The notes: a model not told the origin generated them from the letters alone. Counted from the first letter of the stretch, positions 34,069-46,241 are shown. The stretch: DNA of 64,000 nucleotides from Uloborus plumipes (GCA_038373865.1 JAXGGA010001646.1:80914-144913); one strand, 5' to 3'. Numbers and translations are program-made.

Positions 34069-34227
34069 TCAGGGGTCCACTTCTTCCTCCCACTGGAGGT
34101 CCGGGGAGAGCTTCTGCGGCCAGCGGTGGGGCTTTCGGTCCGACACCAGATGGGGCTCGAGTCGCTGCCACCGGGAGGGAGGCCACACGATGTGGGAGGC
34201 CTTGGCGATGACCAGACCCAGGGACAC
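34069..34227 (-). CDS. IMMP2L: IMMP2L last coding exon
   Basis: Mitochondrial inner membrane protease subunit 2, a signal-peptidase-I family serine protease. It forms a heterodimer with subunit 1 and removes sorting signals from intermembrane-space proteins. This exon codes 52 residues, VSLGLVIAKASHIVWPPSRW onward, matching the conserved C-terminal SLGL...A.HI.WPP.RWQ segment of the family. It ends at TGA (34069-34071). The tail after RWQRLEPHL is longer and less conserved than in vertebrate proteins. The acceptor AG is at 34228-34229 and the entry phase is 0, fitting the exon at 35725-35824. The surrounding DNA is much more AT-rich than the exon. Confidence 0.92.
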   Translation of the reverse strand: MSLGLVIAKASHIVWPPSRWQRLEPHLVSDRKPHRWPQKLSPDLQWEEEVDP

Positions 34228-35724
34228 CTGTGAATGGTTCATTGGTCTTATCACACACAAATATATGTCACGTATTTCAAGAGAAGATAAAGAGATACAC
34301 TGTAAAAAAGTAGATTTCGCCACCATGACGTGTACCAGCGACATAATTATCTTTAAGATTATGATATTATGCTTTAATATACCATGAACGACAAATTTAA
34401 ACTGAAATAGGATTTATTTATTTATTATTATTATTATTGCTTTTTTTTTTTTTTTTTTTGAGATTAAAACTAATTAGTAAGTAGATGATACAAAAATACA
34501 AAATTTGAAAAAAATACTAAACGCATTTGCTTACAATTTAGTACACGCTCCGTCAAAGAAAGAAACAACAATTAAACGAAAATTATGAATAAAAAATAAA
34601 TAAAAATAAAAAAAGTAATGAAGAGTCAAAAAAACAAAGAATAAAGTAAGTGGATATATATAGTAGTATAAATTAAAATAACTTTCAGCTTTCAATAAAA
34701 TTGAAATATTTAGAAGATGCAAAAGGATTGAAACCTGAATCCATACATTTTCAAAAAATGAACTACAGTAAAACGGGCGCCATCTATTGAGAAGAAAGTG
34801 AAACTTTTTGATGATTGATTGAAAAAACATTCTCAAATTTGAGCTTTCTCGTTGAGTGACAAAATTTAACTAATAAAAACGGAGAAAAACGGTAAAATAC
34901 AGGAAACCGAGAGAGGGAAAAGGGGGGGGGGCTCCAGTTAATAACAGTACAGTTGGCACTAGGGATGCACCGATAAGCAAATTGGCCGATTACCGATTAA
35001 TCGGTTGTTGATAATCGGCTGAGCCGATTAATGATAAGGATGATTGTTTTTAATACTACCAATTTTACAATCACTGTTTTTTCTCTCTCATATAATTCCG
35101 AGTTTAGAAATAGTAAGTAATTTATTTCCGAGAGAAGATTTTTTTTTTTTGCATTTTCCTAATTTTCACAAAATAATTTCAATATTTTAGAAAATTTCCA
35201 TATTATTGACAACCAATTTTCATATTATTGTCAATAATATTACATTAGCACATTGTTAATTATGTTAATTGGACATAAAAATTCAAAAGGAGGGAAGGGG
35301 ACGCTGTGGTGAGCACTCCAATTAAGGAGTACTTTTGATTTAAATTCTTTAGTAATTAGTAGCAATTTAATTCAAGACTTTTACATTCTTTGTGAAAATT
35401 AGAGGTTATCTAAAAGCACTGTACTAAGGAGAAAACTATCGCCACATGAAAAATGTTGCAACATTGTCTATGTATATTTATTCAAAGTAGGAGAATTAAT
35501 TTATAAAAAACTTTATATTAACTGTGAGGATTATTATTATTGTTAATGAAATTATTCATCATAGTTTCTTAGTGAAGGTATGCTTTTAAGAATAATATTT
35601 AAAAGATATTTTTGGCCGATTAATCGGCCCGATTTTGCTGATTATTAATAATCGGCACAGTGGCCGATTATGGCCGATTAATCGGTACATCCCTAGTTGG
35701 TACGTATGTAAAAGGCATACTCAC
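34228..35724 (-). other. IMMP2L: IMMP2L intron (1497 bp)
   Basis: GTGAGT...CACAG. About half is the hAT element at 34960-35695. The rest is AT-rich, with T and A runs and no gene. Confidence 0.88.
34960..35695. mobile_element. hAT MITE, copy 1 (736 bp)
   Basis: TAGGGATGCACCGAT at the left and ATCGGTACATCCCTA at the right, with 8-bp flanks GTTGGCAC and GTTGGTAC (one mismatch). CCGATTAATCGG palindromes recur at both ends. No transposase. It lies in an IMMP2L intron. Confidence 0.93.
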
Positions 35725-35824
35725 AGGTCCGAAGAAATTGGAGTCCATGGAATGTGTGAGGTGATCTCCCTCGACCCAACAGTGGCCGGCAGGGATGGAC
35801 ACGTAGCGACCCCTAGGATGCGAT
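35725..35824 (-). CDS. IMMP2L: IMMP2L internal exon with conserved box E
   Basis: 100 nt. The first base completes the Arg codon from the previous exon, then come 33 codons: [33 protein letters not shown]. The GDH..HS.DS..FGPV segment is the conserved box E of type I signal peptidases, which helps shape the active site and anchors the Lys-side strand. Acceptor GCAG lies upstream (AG at 35825-35826); donor GTGAGT starts at 35724. The exit phase is 0, joining VSLGL of the last exon. A hAT element (target duplication ending at 35703) sits only about 20 bp into the downstream intron. Confidence 0.94.
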
Positions 35825-35924
35825 CTGCAAGAGACCCAGAAAGAAATCAATATTGTGTTCAGAAGGTAAAACTAACACTGGAAGTAAATATAGTATAAAA
35901 AAACAAAAAATAAATAAAAATACG

Positions 35925-36167
35925 CTTTTAGAGTAAATCATTAAAATTTCATGCTGATTTCCCTTTGATTTTCAGAACTATTGAATATCCGTTAAGTTTA
36001 CATGCACTTAAGATACATCAATATGAACTATAGTTTAGCCTTTAGCATTAATAATAGTATTAAATATATATTACTTTTATATTTGCAAAGAACGTGAATT
36101 TTATCTTCTATTCAGAATTACATACAAACAAACAAACCCACATGTGAAACTGATAAAAGCGTATTAA
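35925..36167 (-). repeat. Dispersed repeat, second copy (Helitron host site)
   Basis: Reverse complement of 590-905. Its terminal TGTGAAACTGATAAAAGCGT region is duplicated on the far side of the inserted Helitron (37338-37362). Confidence 0.7.
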
Positions 36168-37337
36168 TCTTTACTAATAATATAAAGCTGTAGAGTTTGT
36201 TTGTTTGTTTGTTTGTTTGAACGCGCTAATCTCAGGAACTACTGGTTCGATTTGAAAAATTCTTTTTGTGTTGAATAGTCCATTTATCCAGAAAGACTTT
36301 AGGCTATAGTTTGAAAAGATTCGATAAGCGATTCGTTTTTTATTCGAATTCAAGGCAATTTTCTTTTTGCAAGGCCTCACCCGATTTCTTGCAATACTTG
36401 GTTCATTAAAACCATCAATAAAAAATAAACTAATTATTCCACAGTTTTGATTTTTACGCCATTGGATAGAGTGATATTTTTAACCCCAGAATTGATTCGA
36501 CTTACAGTCGAAGAACCAAGCGTTTATCTCCACTAGAAAAAAAGTTACAAGCTGTTTGAACTTTGAGTTCGAAAACCTCTTTCCTGATCAAACTATTAAC
36601 GTTTTATTGCGTTGCTATGGCGACATCTTTTAAATTCATTGTTGGTGTCCTTTTCTTCATTTCGTTTCTTAAAAGCATTTCATTTTACGGCGTTTCAACA
36701 AGGCAAATAATGCGATCGTCCGTGTTTCACTTGAATTCCTGCCTACTTAATGACTTATATTTTTTTTTCTGGTACCATTTTGAAAATGTGTTTCAAATTA
36801 AATTGTAATTCATGTTTTTAGCAGGGATTTTTTTTTGGCTGCGATCTAAATATTAAAACAACTTTTTTGTTTGGAATTTTGCAATTAATGTTACAGGAAG
36901 AGAGCGGCTTTGAAATATTTGGTTTTGGTAGGGAATTGTATTCGTTTATTAGGGAGAGTGTTAAATATGTGCTACTTGACATTGTTTATATTCCTGAGGA
37001 AGCATGTGCAAATAATGCGATTGACTTTTTGATGCGGGAAAGTTTTTTAGCGAGCCGCTTTAGCGGGGAGTAGTTTTTTGAAACCGGTTTCGCTAAAACT
37101 TTCCTCCCTCCTTTAAATGCGAGCCGCCTTGGCGGCGAGTAATTTGTTTTAACTTTCCTTACTACTTTAAAGGCGAGCCGCCTTGGCGGCGAGTAGTTTT
37201 CTGAAACTTTCCTCGCTACTTTAAAGGCTAGCTGCCTTGGCGGTTATATATCATTATATACCGCCTTGACGGCGAGTAGTTTATTTAAATTTTCATCACT
37301 ACTTTAAAGCCTGTGCAACGCCGGGCCCCACAGCTAG
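36168..37337 (+). mobile_element. Helitron, family A copy 3 (1170 bp)
   Basis: Starts TCTTTACTAATAATATAAAG after host A. Ends with the GCAACGCCGGGCCCCACAG hairpin region and CTAG before host T. Contains the CGCCGCCAAGGCGGC subterminal units. It is shorter than copy 2 by internal deletions. The flanks are unusual: TGTGAAACTRATAAAAGCGT plus ATTAA occurs on both sides. Confidence 0.93.
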
Positions 37338-37364
37338 TGTGAAACTAATAAAAGCGTATTAAAA

Positions 37365-37702
37365 TAGATGTTGTTTTTACAGTATAATACAGCTAAATTT
37401 ACAATAGCAGACTAAAATTACTAGTTTACAGTAATAATCTGCAAAATTGTTAGTTTCACAGATTATTACTGTGCATTTTACAGTTTTAAATTGGAACCTC
37501 TGTAGCCAGTATTATACTGCTGTTTTTACAATGCTATACAGCTAATTTTATGGTGATATTGCTAATTTGACAGTAATAAACTGTGAAATTGCTACTTTTG
37601 CAGTGATAAACTGTAAAGTAGCTATTTTACAGTTTATTACTGTGCTTTTACAGTTGCCAGTATTACATTGTAAAAACAACAGCTTTTTTTTTTTTTACAG
37701 TG
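37365..37702. repeat. TACAG-family repeat, copy 5
   Basis: Starts ATAGATGTTGTTTTTACAGT and ends in a T run with ACAGTGTGC; two units in the opposite orientation to copy 1. The ORF at 37567-37800 is partly its shadow. Confidence 0.88.
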
Positions 37703-38285
37703 TGCTGATCAGCACCATGTCAAGAGGGCAAGCTTGCGAATTTTCGAGCGCTATGGCAAGAAGGCAACAGCTTGAGTTTTGCACATTTTTCAATGTTTAG
37801 AGGACTGACTTTAGAGTTGAGTCAAGCAAATTTAACGTTTCGAGAAAGGAATGGAGACATTATAAAATGCAAAAACACGTTATAAAATACCTAATATAGT
37901 TCTCCCACTTGAGAAGGAAAGGCTAAAAATAAGTTTTGAGAAACTTTTTAAATTGGACCAGATGTTGAGGGAGTCATAAAATGCACGGCTTAACGTAACA
38001 TAATGAAAGCAAAAGTAATTTTTAAAGGAGTAAACGCCAGACATGTGGACTAGAATATTTGATTCAGGGACAATTTTAAATCCAAGAATTACAGTAGCTG
38101 CTATAAGAGTCAAAGATGTTAAATAGTTATGTCAACTTGTCTAACCCGAGTGCATTAGGTAGCCGGGTCAAATTTCTTAAATTTTCTCCTTTTCAATAAG
38201 CAAGCACAGAGAAGAGACACACAACCACACAGAAGAGACACATAACCACAAAAAGCAGTATTCTTCCGAAGTGCTCTATACCCAC

Positions 38286-39041
38286 TAGGGATGCACCGAT
38301 TAATCGGCAGTGGCTGTACTTATTAGTCTGCCACTTTGCCGATTATTATGAATCGGCAAAATCAGGCCGATTAATCGGCTGAAAAAATATTTTTTAAATA
38401 TTATTCTTCAATAAGTATACCTTCACTAAGAAACTATGATGAATATTTTTATTAACTATAATAACAATCCTCACAGTTGATATAAAGTGTTTAATACATT
38501 AATTCTCCTACTTAAAATAAATACATACATAGACAATGTTGCAACAATTTTCATGTGGCGATGGTTTTCTCCTTAGCACAGTGCTTTTACACAACCTCTA
38601 ATTTTCACAAAGAATAAAAGTCTTAAACTAAATTGCTTTATTTTTTTTAATTTTTTAATTAAAAGTGCTCCTAAATTGGAGTGCTCACCACAGACTCTCA
38701 TCGCGTCCCCATTTTTTTGAATTTTTATGTCCGATTAACAGTTAACAATGTGTTTATGAAATATTATTGACAACAATAAGAAATATTGCTTCTTAAAAAT
38801 TTTATAAACTATTGAAATTATTTTGTGAAGATTAGAAAAATGGAAAAAAAATCTTCTCTCAGAAATAAATAACTTACAATTTTCAAACTCGGTATTGCAT
38901 AAGAGAAAAAACAGTAACTGGTAAAATTGGTAGAATTAAAAACAATCATCCCTATCATCAATCGCCTTAACCGATTAATCGGCCGATTATCAACAACCGA
39001 TTAATTAGTAATCGGCCAATTTGTGAATCGGTGCATCCCTA
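38286..39041. mobile_element. hAT MITE, copy 2 (756 bp)
   Basis: TAGGGATGCACCGATTAATC at the left and GTGCATCCCTA at the right, with a perfect 8-bp duplication ATACCCAC (38278-38285 and 39042-39049). Body is the reverse complement of copy 1. Confidence 0.95.
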
Positions 39042-39240
39042 ATACCCACCATAAAATAAACTGTCGCAGTTGATATCCGTGAGCTATCAAACACAAAAAA
39101 GGGAAGGAGCAGTCATAAAATCAGTTTTATTCATGTTATATTTTATCTTGAGAAGTGACTCGAGAAAATTATCCAGCATTAAATAAGCTCGACGAACTTC
39201 GGCAATAAAATCGCAATAAAGAATACATGTGGTAGCTCAC

Positions 39241-39306
39241 CGAATAGTTTCTCCTTCCATGGCTATGACACGTTTGATGAGCTTCTGGCTTGGGTCTCTG
39301 GGACAC
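39241..39306 (-). CDS. IMMP2L: IMMP2L internal exon with catalytic lysine box
   Basis: 66 nt: one base completing a codon, 21 codons (CPRDPSQKLIKRVIAMEGET, I), and two bases of the next Arg codon. The KLIKRVIAMEGE segment is box D of the signal peptidase I family; its Lys before Arg is the general base that activates the catalytic serine. Acceptor TTTCTAG precedes it, and donor GTGAGC starts at 39240. The phase matches the exon at 35824. The upstream exons, which would carry the transmembrane segment and the catalytic Ser of the S-M-x-P box, are not visible in this window. Confidence 0.92.
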
Positions 39307-39369
39307 CTAGAAAAAAAAATCATCGATTAGACAAGAATGAATTTCATTTCTGTTTCTGTTCATTCACTG

Positions 39370-39674
39370 CACTGCAAAAAAGCTGTTGTTTTTACAGTAT
39401 AATACTGGCAGCAGAGTTTCCAGTTTAAAATAGTAAAAGCACAGTATATGAAACTGTAAAACTAGCTATTTTAGTTCATTACTGCAAAATTAGCAATATT
39501 ACCATAAAATTAGCTTTATTATACTGTAAAAACAACAGTATAATACTGGCAGCAGAGGTTCCAGATTAAAACTGTAAAATGCACAGTATAATAAACAGTG
39601 AAACTAGCAATTTTACCGTTTACAACTGTAAAATTAGCTGTATTATACTGTAAAAACATCTAATTTTTAGTGTA
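39370..39674. repeat. TACAG-family repeat, copy 6
   Basis: Bounded by CACTGCAAAAAAGCTGTTG and CATCTAATTTTTAGTGTAA; nearly two units. Lies just upstream of the IMMP2L lysine-box exon. Confidence 0.9.
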
Positions 39675-39713
39675 ATCCGAAAAAGGGTAAAAATCCAGAT
39701 TAGTGTATACAAT

Positions 39714-41425
39714 GCCCAGGTAGCGCAAAAAACGTTTAAGGGTGAATATCAGGAAAAGTGCCAATTTGATCATGGAAATTTTCATTTTTTAAAGATACTC
39801 AGAAAATAAAATTAATAGAGTATTTCAAATACACATTAGTAACATTTTTTTTTTAATTCGGGGCATGATCAAGGTGAACATTTACCCCCATTTTAGGGGG
39901 GGGGTTGTCTTTGAGCGTTACCGACATGATGAGAATGCTACCGATCTGACAAATATTACAGATTTCACACTTAGTGTACAAAAGTAAACACATTCACTAC
40001 ATTTTATGTTTAAAAAGAAAATAATAATTACTTAGAATCAAATAACACTTACACAATACACAGCCTGAACTCTTTTTTTGTTTCATAAATAAAACTGGAG
40101 ACTAATAAAAAGTTAGCTAAAGTTTAAATTAGTGCGACAAAGTTTTTTTCAAACAGATAAATAGGTTTATAGTTAAAAAATCAAAATGAAATAAAATTCT
40201 TAACACAATCTTAAAAAACGAAATTAATTCAAGACAGTCAGAGTTTGGCGGGGGAGGGAAATTTGCGCTAAACTGTTCGTAAGTTTTCCATTTTAAAACA
40301 AAATTATATTTTTGGGTGCAGCAGTCACGAATGAAGTTCCGAATATTGATGTAAAAGAAAAGAGTGTAAAAAATGGCAATAATTTTGAGTGAAAACTCAA
40401 ATTTTGCGAAAAAATTATTATTTTTGAAGCATTAAAAAAAACAATAAATAAACAGCTTCCAACAATGGAAAATTTGGCAGGAAAAACGACGCACTTGAAA
40501 TTATCTTTGTTCTTTAAAACTCAACTCATAACACCAAGAAAGAATTGCGAAAAAACATCGGTAACGCACGCATCAGTTTCGTAACAAATATCTTCTACTT
40601 CGGCGCTGCCGACCTGACAAATTTCCCGTAATATGATAGCTGAACATCCCTAATTAAAGATTCGAAAATAAAAACACCTTAATGTCCATGGCGATAGGTT
40701 TCTTTTTCATTATGCAAAAATAGATTGAAAAATTAATTTATTTTGTGTTTTAATTTCCGCTGCCGACATGACACTTCATTTGGTAGAAACAGAAAAGTCA
40801 AGATTGAAAAAATCTTACCTGTTATTCAATGCAGCCGAAGTGAAAATTTTCCATCGGAACTGAAATATCACATATTAGAGCTTCACCCAGCGTAATTTTT
40901 TGGCGTCCAAAATGTTTTTGTCTAGATTTTATCATTCGGGAAGTTGGCTCACTCGTCATGTTATGAGAACTTGTGACAAGCAGAAATTTCTTTTTTTATC
41001 GATCTAAATTCATTTTATCTTTAACACAAGAGTTAATCGTCATAGATGAACATAAAACACGTTACTTCCTTTTATATTTGTTTCTGCTGCGATGTTCTAT
41101 AATCCACAGGATTTTTTTGAACTTTGCAATTCGAATGTGTGACGCGCTGCCGACATGACATTGAGGCAATAAAAAGAGTTCTATTGTCACAAATTAAAGT
41201 AAAACCTGAAAATTTTGTCATGGATTGTATGTGCGACGCAGTTTACTGTATGAGAAAAAAAAAATATTTGGGTTTTATTTGGAAGTGCTTGAGAAATTCA
41301 TTTGTGACTTAAATTAGCACTTTTCCCGATATTCACCCTTAAACGTTTTATAAACGTTTTTAATCCGTTGTCACAACGTTAATAACCATTTTACAACCTT
41401 TAAAACACGAAGTGTGCTACTTGGG
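39714..41425. mobile_element. 1.7-kb TIR element with reiterated CCGACATGACA phrase
   Basis: Left CCCAGGTAGCGCAAAAAACG followed by TTTAAGGGTGAATATC. The right carries GATATTCACCCTTAAACGTT and later GTGTGCTACTTGGG. CCGACMTGAYA or a close variant occurs about six times (39930, 39952, 40610, 40762, 41150). No transposase; the ORFs at 40973-41312 show no domain. Confidence 0.75.
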
Positions 41426-41617
41426 TAGCTATAAAAATTCCATAACAAAACACCTATATTTAAATTTTCGCAAAAATGATAACAATGAAAAAATATCTTT
41501 AAAAGCTAAAAATGAGCAATAGTTTTCTGCATTCAGACAACCCTATGATTGGATACCTTTTGGTGAAAGAGTGTCATATACCATCGTGTTAGTCATACTT
41601 TTATCTAAATTTATGTA

Positions 41618-44202
41618 TCTATATATATAAAATTAAAGTTTGATGACGTCATGGGTTCGGGTCAAACGCTCTCCAGGAAAATTTACGCAACGTACGATTA
41701 TGAAAATTGGTACAAAATTAGTCCGCATACTGATGATATGCAAGACGTAGCCGAAATTTTTTAATTCGCCCCAGATTTTTTAAAATTTAATTGAAACTAT
41801 ATAATTAACAGCGTATTTCCTCCATTACTTTGTGTAACATTATTTATGAATGGCAACAGTTAAGACTTAAGAATCTTACGAACAGGATATATTCTCGCGA
41901 TAATAATTATTATTATTAAAATGCATTAAGTTGGTGGATGCTGATAAACGGATAACAGTTAAATATAGATGATGATTGAAAAGTTATTACTGTATATTCC
42001 TTACTGTATTTTTACAAAAACATAACACTACAAAGGAGTTTTTGCGGTTAAAGTGAAGACAATTGCCTGTTTCCTTTCATGTGCTATTATTTCGTTTTCA
42101 AAGTAAATAATCCTATTTATTTTTCAGCTTCATTTTTAATCTTTGCTGGGTTTATGTTGTTTTGTTTATTGTTGCCTTATTTCTTCAAAGCCTCATTGAA
42201 ACTACCTTTCAGGCTTTTAGTGATACCATGAGTTATTTTGTCTCTTTAATGGATTTTAAAAAGTAATATTGAAACAAGACAAAAATTTCTATGGAAGTGA
42301 AGAGTAATCAGCTGAATAATTAAATTATAAGCTGATTATAATATTGAATTTTTAAAAATTTTGAAGCTCACCAAATCAAATTTAGCTTTAAATGCTGCAT
42401 TAGCATGTAACATCACCCGCAAAATAAATATATTGAGTATTTGATAAAGGTTGAAAGCTTCATTAAAAAGCAAAATTAGAAAAAATTTGGCGACAATTGA
42501 AAAAAAGAAAAACTGCCAAAAATCTCAGTTATTAAAATATTCTCAAAAGCATTACTGAGAAAGAATTCTCCACGTGTTCTTCAAGATATTGGTACCACGA
42601 TCATTTCAGAAGTATCATTATGAAAAAAAAAAGATCCGCCAAACAAATTTTTGACGACCGAAAATCATCAAAAATTTTGAGGTAACTACTAGCTGCCAGG
42701 GCAGCTAGATTAGCTTCCTGCGGCATGTTGATGCATAACGTCCCCCTTCTCTAACTTTCACCTCATTCTGAAGTTATATTATTTGATATAATTTAATGTT
42801 GATTCGATTTCAAGACATACCACCCATGGCGTTGCACGGGTACTTCGTGCCCTGAAAATAGTGAGGAAAATTTCAAGAAACTACTCCCCGCCAAGGCGGC
42901 TCGCTAACAGGCGCTTCACGCCTTTACTTTTCTCCTTTTTTCAAAAAATCATTCGAATTATTGAGATGCTTCGCGCCTTCAAGATGGTGAGGAAAGTTTC
43001 AGTAAGTACAGCTCGCTCAAAGGAAAAAAGCAGACATAGATACTCAGTTTTTAATATAAGTAGATGGCTTTTCAACAAATGAATGTTCCAAAATATTACA
43101 AGTACCTAGCGATAAAAATACTATGTAAGTTGTAAGTGGCCTGCTTATGAGTTTCGTGTTTGATTTAGTTAAGCCTTTATTCAAAATTCTTATTATCATT
43201 GTTATCACTGTTTCATAGCAACCGCGTTTCAACAATGGATTTCATATTTAATCATTTATTAGGCTTTATCGCTTTAAATTTGACTACTTATTAATTGATA
43301 TCTTCGCTAATTAAAATCGTATAATTATATAAATTGAAACTAATAAAGCCTGAAAAATTTCCTATCTATCGGTACCTGGTTCGACTTTCAGTTCATTGGC
43401 GTTCAGGAGAAAGAAGCGTGACATAGATAGAAAGAAAGATACTCAGTTTTTAATATAAGTAGATAGTTCCCTCAAAACTTTTGCTGATTTCTTTTTAAAT
43501 ATTTTTGTAAGACATTAAATATTGCCAAAAATAAAAACAATGATGGTAAATTTCTTGACTATTTGTCATGCTCGACGTTATAATAATTTCTCTAAATGTT
43601 CCACTAAGGTTAAAAATAAATCTTCAAGTTAATGAAACAGGCCATTAACTGAAACTAAAATTTCGTCGAAATGGAAAATTATTTTTAAAAAAAATAGATA
43701 CACACGTTTTTTGCTCCACTGCAGCTACAGATTTGGCGGTTAAAACAGATTTGGCGTTTTTTCTTTGTTTTGCGGCGGTTGTTTCTATGCGCACGCAGTT
43801 ATTTACCCCCCCCCCCCCCAAACAAAAATGGCAAAGAAACCTCTAAATCTTTCTTTAACCGCCAAATTTGTAGCTGCGGTGGATTTAATACGCAAGTACC
43901 GAAAAACATAACATATAGGCATTGTTAAATATGGTAAATTTCGCCAAGCCAGAACGTATTCGTATTTTTAGAGCTCGAATGAGCTACCTTGCGGTGATTT
44001 AAGATATTAGCTAAAGAGGTGAAACATAACAATTTTGCGAGGATAAAGCAGATGTCTTTTTTTCTTTTACAAACTTTGGTGAATTTACACAACAACTTTT
44101 CATTGTTCTTGCAGCTCAGAGCTTTTTTATTCGGGAGTTATGCGACAGCAGCAATAATCGTTTAAATTTTACCACGGGCAAAGCCGTGGCGGGTCACTCT
44201 AG
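41618..44202 (+). mobile_element. Helitron, family B (2585 bp)
   Basis: Starts TCTATATATATAAAATTAAA after host A. Ends with hairpin CCACGG-GCAAAG-CCGTGG, then CGGGTCACT and CTAG before host T. The interior carries broken pieces of other Helitron ends (TCTACTTATATTAAAAACTG in reverse at about 43063 and 43467; GGCGTTGCACGGG at about 42830) and CCCCGCCAAGGCGGCTCGC. No Rep/helicase frame. Confidence 0.82.
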
Positions 44203-44353
44203 TAACTTCATAAAACAATTGAATATTTTAAAATATTTTTTTTAAAAACACGATGAAAGTAATTCCTTTAGTTGTTACTTGTTAGTTTATTTCAATAGCT
44301 AGCTTAACTTTGATAATATTCAGAACTGCAATTTGCGAGAGGAAGGGAATATA

Positions 44354-44563
44354 GTGTACCTCTGGTAAGTTGAGCTATGACCTTGAGAACGCTTGCTTCT
44401 TTTCGGGAAATTCAGTAAAATAGGAACGTGTTATTGGAGCGCATTTGAGTTGGAATACTATATGAAAGTAATCTATCCCCATTTAGAGCTGAATACAGTT
44501 CGCTATTACCTTCATAACAGGCAATATTGTCAAGGTCATAGCTCAACTTTCCAGAGGAGCACC
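44354..44563. mobile_element. 210-bp MITE
   Basis: Left GTGTACCTCTGGTAAGTTGA plus GCTATGACCTTGA; right is its near-perfect complement. Spacer about 145 bp. Target duplication not clear. Confidence 0.8.
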
Positions 44564-44963
44564 CACCAACATTTTATTTGCAACACCTGCTATAGTAGCT
44601 GCTTTTATTTTCTTTATTATTTTATCTTGTTTTTTTAAGAATAGGAATGACTGCAAGAGTTGTAAAGTAGGGATGAAACAAACAGCTTTACTTTGAGCAC
44701 ATGTTTCAGTTGCAATGCACCCTCGCTCCTACCTTCTTCAGAAAAAAAAAAGCCAAGCAACATGGGGTTTTCCACGGTTTTTAATGAAAATGAATGAGGG
44801 ATTATCAACTTCATTTCAGGGTGAAATACAAGCGTATCATTGTGAAAAGTTTTATTTTTAGGGTGAATTTCTATTTTCTGCACAGGTATCCAGAACAATA
44901 GCAAAAATTTTGGGATTTTTAAGACAAAGTTCAAAATTTTAAGAATTTTAGGACAACTCCTAC

Positions 44964-45382
44964 ACTAAAAAAAGGAATGTCGTTTTACAGTATAATACAG
45001 CTATTTTTATAGCAATAAACTGTAATAATTGCTACTTTTACAGTATTAAACTGCAAGATCGCTAATTTTAGAGTAATAAACTGTAAAAACGCTAATTCTA
45101 CAGTTTATCACCGTTCATTTTACAGGTTTAAACTGGAACCTCTGCTGCCAGTATTATACTGTGGTTTTTACAGTATAATAAAGCTAAATTTTACGGCAAT
45201 AAACTGTAAAATTTCTAACTTTACAGTAAGATACTGTAAAGTTGCTAGTTTTAGAGCAATAAATTGTAAAATTGCCAGTTTTACAGTGGTAAACTGTAAA
45301 ATAGCCAGTTTGCAGTTTATTACTGTGCATTTTACAGTTTTAAATTGGAACTTGGGCTACCAGTATTGTACTATTAAAATTG
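44964..45382. repeat. TACAG-family repeat, copy 7
   Basis: Begins ACACTAAAAAAAGGAATG; contains GGAACCTCTGCTGCCAGTAT and about two reversed units; the right end is lost at GTACTATTAAAATTG. Confidence 0.88.
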
Positions 45383-45770
45383 ATCAATGGTTAAAACAAA
45401 ACGATTTAAAACGTCCAACTAACATTTCCTTAATCATTAATTCATCAGCATCTACCCCAGAGCGCAGACCTCATTTCGATGATGAGGATGACACATCGAT
45501 TCAACCCAAATGACGGAATCGATTCGACTGGATCATTTAATCCTACCCATCCATAGAAAAGCAATCGCAGTGGTCATTCCCGTTTCACGCACAATACCCC
45601 TCGATGCGGCCATTAGACCTGCGGAGCAAATGCAGATGAGAGGATGGGTCCCTCCCAAACCGTGTCCACAGATGGAGCGGTGATCATCTTTTCTCTGGCT
45701 GAGGCAACGCGTCTGACATTTTGGCTTCCTTCTGGATTCTGATAAGGACTGCGAAATTGATGTTAAAAAT
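45383..45770. other. Unique-looking stretch without recognised gene
   Basis: Less AT-rich than its surroundings, with short ORFs on both strands (e.g. 45286-45513) that show no domain. I looked here for an upstream IMMP2L exon and found none. Confidence 0.4.
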
Positions 45771-46241
45771 TAAATCATCGATGGTACCGATAAAAAAACA
45801 TCGATATTTCCCATATCGATGCTTCAAAACATCGATCCTTTTTTTTTTTAAATATACTACGTACAAATTTGAATTTACAGTAACCCCTTAGATCAGTGTT
45901 TCCCAACCTTTCTGAGCTCCTTTGTCTCTCAAAAACATATCGATTGTAAGACATCGATGGTGCAGATAGAAAATTTTCTTATTGAGATAGATATAGTAAC
46001 TACTGATGAGCAATGTAATTTTTTTTTATAATTTTTTTCCTGCTGAAATTTAAAAAAAATAAAAAGAAAAAAAAACATCGCTCGACAATAATTGATGATG
46101 ATTCTAAAAATCATCGACCATAAATGATTGGTAGTAATTTAAAAAAAAAAATCCAATAAGATAGATACTGCAATTGCTGATTAACGATGAATCTTTATTG
46201 TCGCACATTTTTATTAAACTTTGCGGAGCTGCGAAACATCG

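Larger units (their letters stand above)
35825..39240 (-). other. IMMP2L: IMMP2L intron (3416 bp)
   Basis: GTGAGC...TTGCAG. It contains a hAT element (38286-39041), TACAG copy 5, Helitron copy 3 and the dispersed repeat at 35925-36167. The short ORFs inside are shadows of these. Confidence 0.88.

Noticed and set aside
45420..45870. Possible upstream IMMP2L exon or other host exon on the minus strand
   Set aside because: No match to the membrane segment or S-M-x-P box and no clean splice frame.
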